Assembly (NCBI GenBank): GCA_031267475.1
Contig: JAIRZA010000035.1
Coordinates: 1 to 5,310, forward strand
Reading direction: 5' to 3'
Length of the DNA: 5,310 nucleotides
DNA from: Spirochaetaceae bacterium
GTDB lineage: Bacteria > Spirochaetota > Spirochaetia > Treponematales > Breznakiellaceae
Under the pieces are notes generated by a model. That model saw only the letters and a list, made by a program, of their open reading frames with translations, made no database searches and was not told where the DNA came from. A program made the translations under genes and the position numbers. Shown piece after piece: positions 4,842 to 5,310 of this stretch; within the stretch, counting starts at the first letter, position 1; the number at the start of each line of letters is the position of its first letter.

Positions 4842-5310
4842 AATGCGGCCTCCTTTTTTTCTAAGTCAGCGATCAATTCAATCCGCCCTTTGCTATAGCT
4901 GTCGTCGTCTATTGGAGCGCCGTGCCATGCGTTCTTTCCCTCCATAAACGAAACGCCTTTTCCTTTTATGGTGTCGAAGATGACGGCTTTAGGCCAAACA
5001 TCGTCGCTGTCTATCCATTTGAACGCTTCGAGTATCGACGCGGTGTCATTTCCATTGTACGGTTTAGGGGCAAGACGCCATCCAAAAGATTTTATTTTAT
5101 CCGCTAAAGGTTCCAGCGGTAATATATCGTCTATGGTTCCGTCCAATTGAACCTTGTTATAATCAATCAGGTAAACGAGCCCGCGTGGTTTAACTTTCGC
5201 GCCGTATAACAGCGCTTCCCATGTGGAGCCTTCATCCAGGCAGCCTTCGCCGGAGAGTACATATGTCCCAAAGTTTTTACCGCTCAATTTTGAAGCGAGG
5301 GACATACCTA
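4838..5310 (-). CDS. Transketolase, N-terminal (TPP-binding) subunit, 5' end outside the window
   Basis: Only the C-terminal 157 or so residues are present; the frame stays open through the right edge. The Met encoded at 5305-5303 is internal, because the preceding codons fit the conserved LGM stretch of this family. Landmarks, counted from that Met, are GEGCLDEGSTWEA (19-31), IDYNKVQLDG (47-56) and KGKGVSFMEGKNAWHGAPI (about 114-132). The first two make up the thiamine-pyrophosphate/Mg motif, with 28 residues between GEG and Asn50 as expected. The motif normally reads GDG, so Glu20 replaces the usual metal-binding aspartate. The gene is first in a two-gene leftward operon and its stop overlaps the next start by four bases. 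Its promoter must lie outside the window. Confidence 0.95.
   Translation of the reverse strand, partial: GMSLASKLSGKNFGTYVLSGEGCLDEGSTWEALLYGAKVKPRGLVYLIDYNKVQLDGTIDDILPLEPLADKIKSFGWRLAPKPYNGNDTASILEAFKWIDSDDVWPKAVIFDTIKGKGVSFMEGKNAWHGAPIDDDSYSKGRIELIADLEKKEAAL
4849..4855 (-). promoter_or_regulatory. Shine-Dalgarno sequence AAGGAGG of the C-terminal transketolase subunit
   Basis: The minus strand reads AAGGAGG seven bases before ATG 4841. It is embedded in the last codons of the upstream subunit gene (encoding the EKKEAAL tail), so the two subunits are probably made in fixed ratio by coupled translation. Confidence 0.85.

Overview
The window looks like a piece of a spirochaete chromosome, most likely a Treponema of the host-associated or termite-gut type. 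The grounds are a lipoprotein signal with a relaxed lipobox, an exported outer-membrane-like protein, a transketolase split into two genes, mid-range GC content and palindromic intergenic repeats. This taxonomic call is an inference from gene style, not from a marker gene.

Left edge to 515: no complete gene. The first 68 bases hold the start of a leftward gene with a clear Shine-Dalgarno sequence; the rest of it lies outside the window. The following 447 bases are a divergent intergenic region full of inverted repeats. Two copies of a 32-base palindromic module face each other (175-206 and 422-453), with a perfect 11-bp hairpin and an AT-rich palindrome between them. A TATAAT box sits just before the next gene.

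516-2478: two rightward envelope genes overlapping by 20 bases. The first encodes an exported TPR protein with a C-terminal SPOR (peptidoglycan-binding) domain. The second encodes a probable lipoprotein of the phosphodiester glycosidase (NAGPA/DUF2233) family. They probably form one translationally coupled unit acting in the periplasm.

2479-2851: a 373-base region without a convincing gene, and the most interesting part of the window. It carries three small dyads spaced exactly 17 bases apart (2516-2566). Next comes a 178-base element (2593-2770) closed by a perfect 16-bp inverted repeat and able to fold into several internal hairpins. A sigma70-like promoter lies directly against the next start codon.

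2852-3913: an exported, probably beta-barrel, outer-membrane protein, unrecognised at family level. Its base and codon composition (G+T-rich coding strand) is the reverse of the two preceding genes (A+C-rich), although all three lie on the same strand.

3918-5310: two leftward genes for the C-terminal and N-terminal subunits of a split transketolase, joined by an ATGA overlap. They converge on the outer-membrane gene with only four bases between the stop codons. The N-terminal subunit runs off the right edge and has GEG where the thiamine-pyrophosphate/Mg motif usually reads GDG.

No CRISPR array, tRNA, rRNA, transposase or defence system is visible. The best candidate for something undescribed is the structured intergenic element at 2593-2770 with its neighbouring 17-base dyads.
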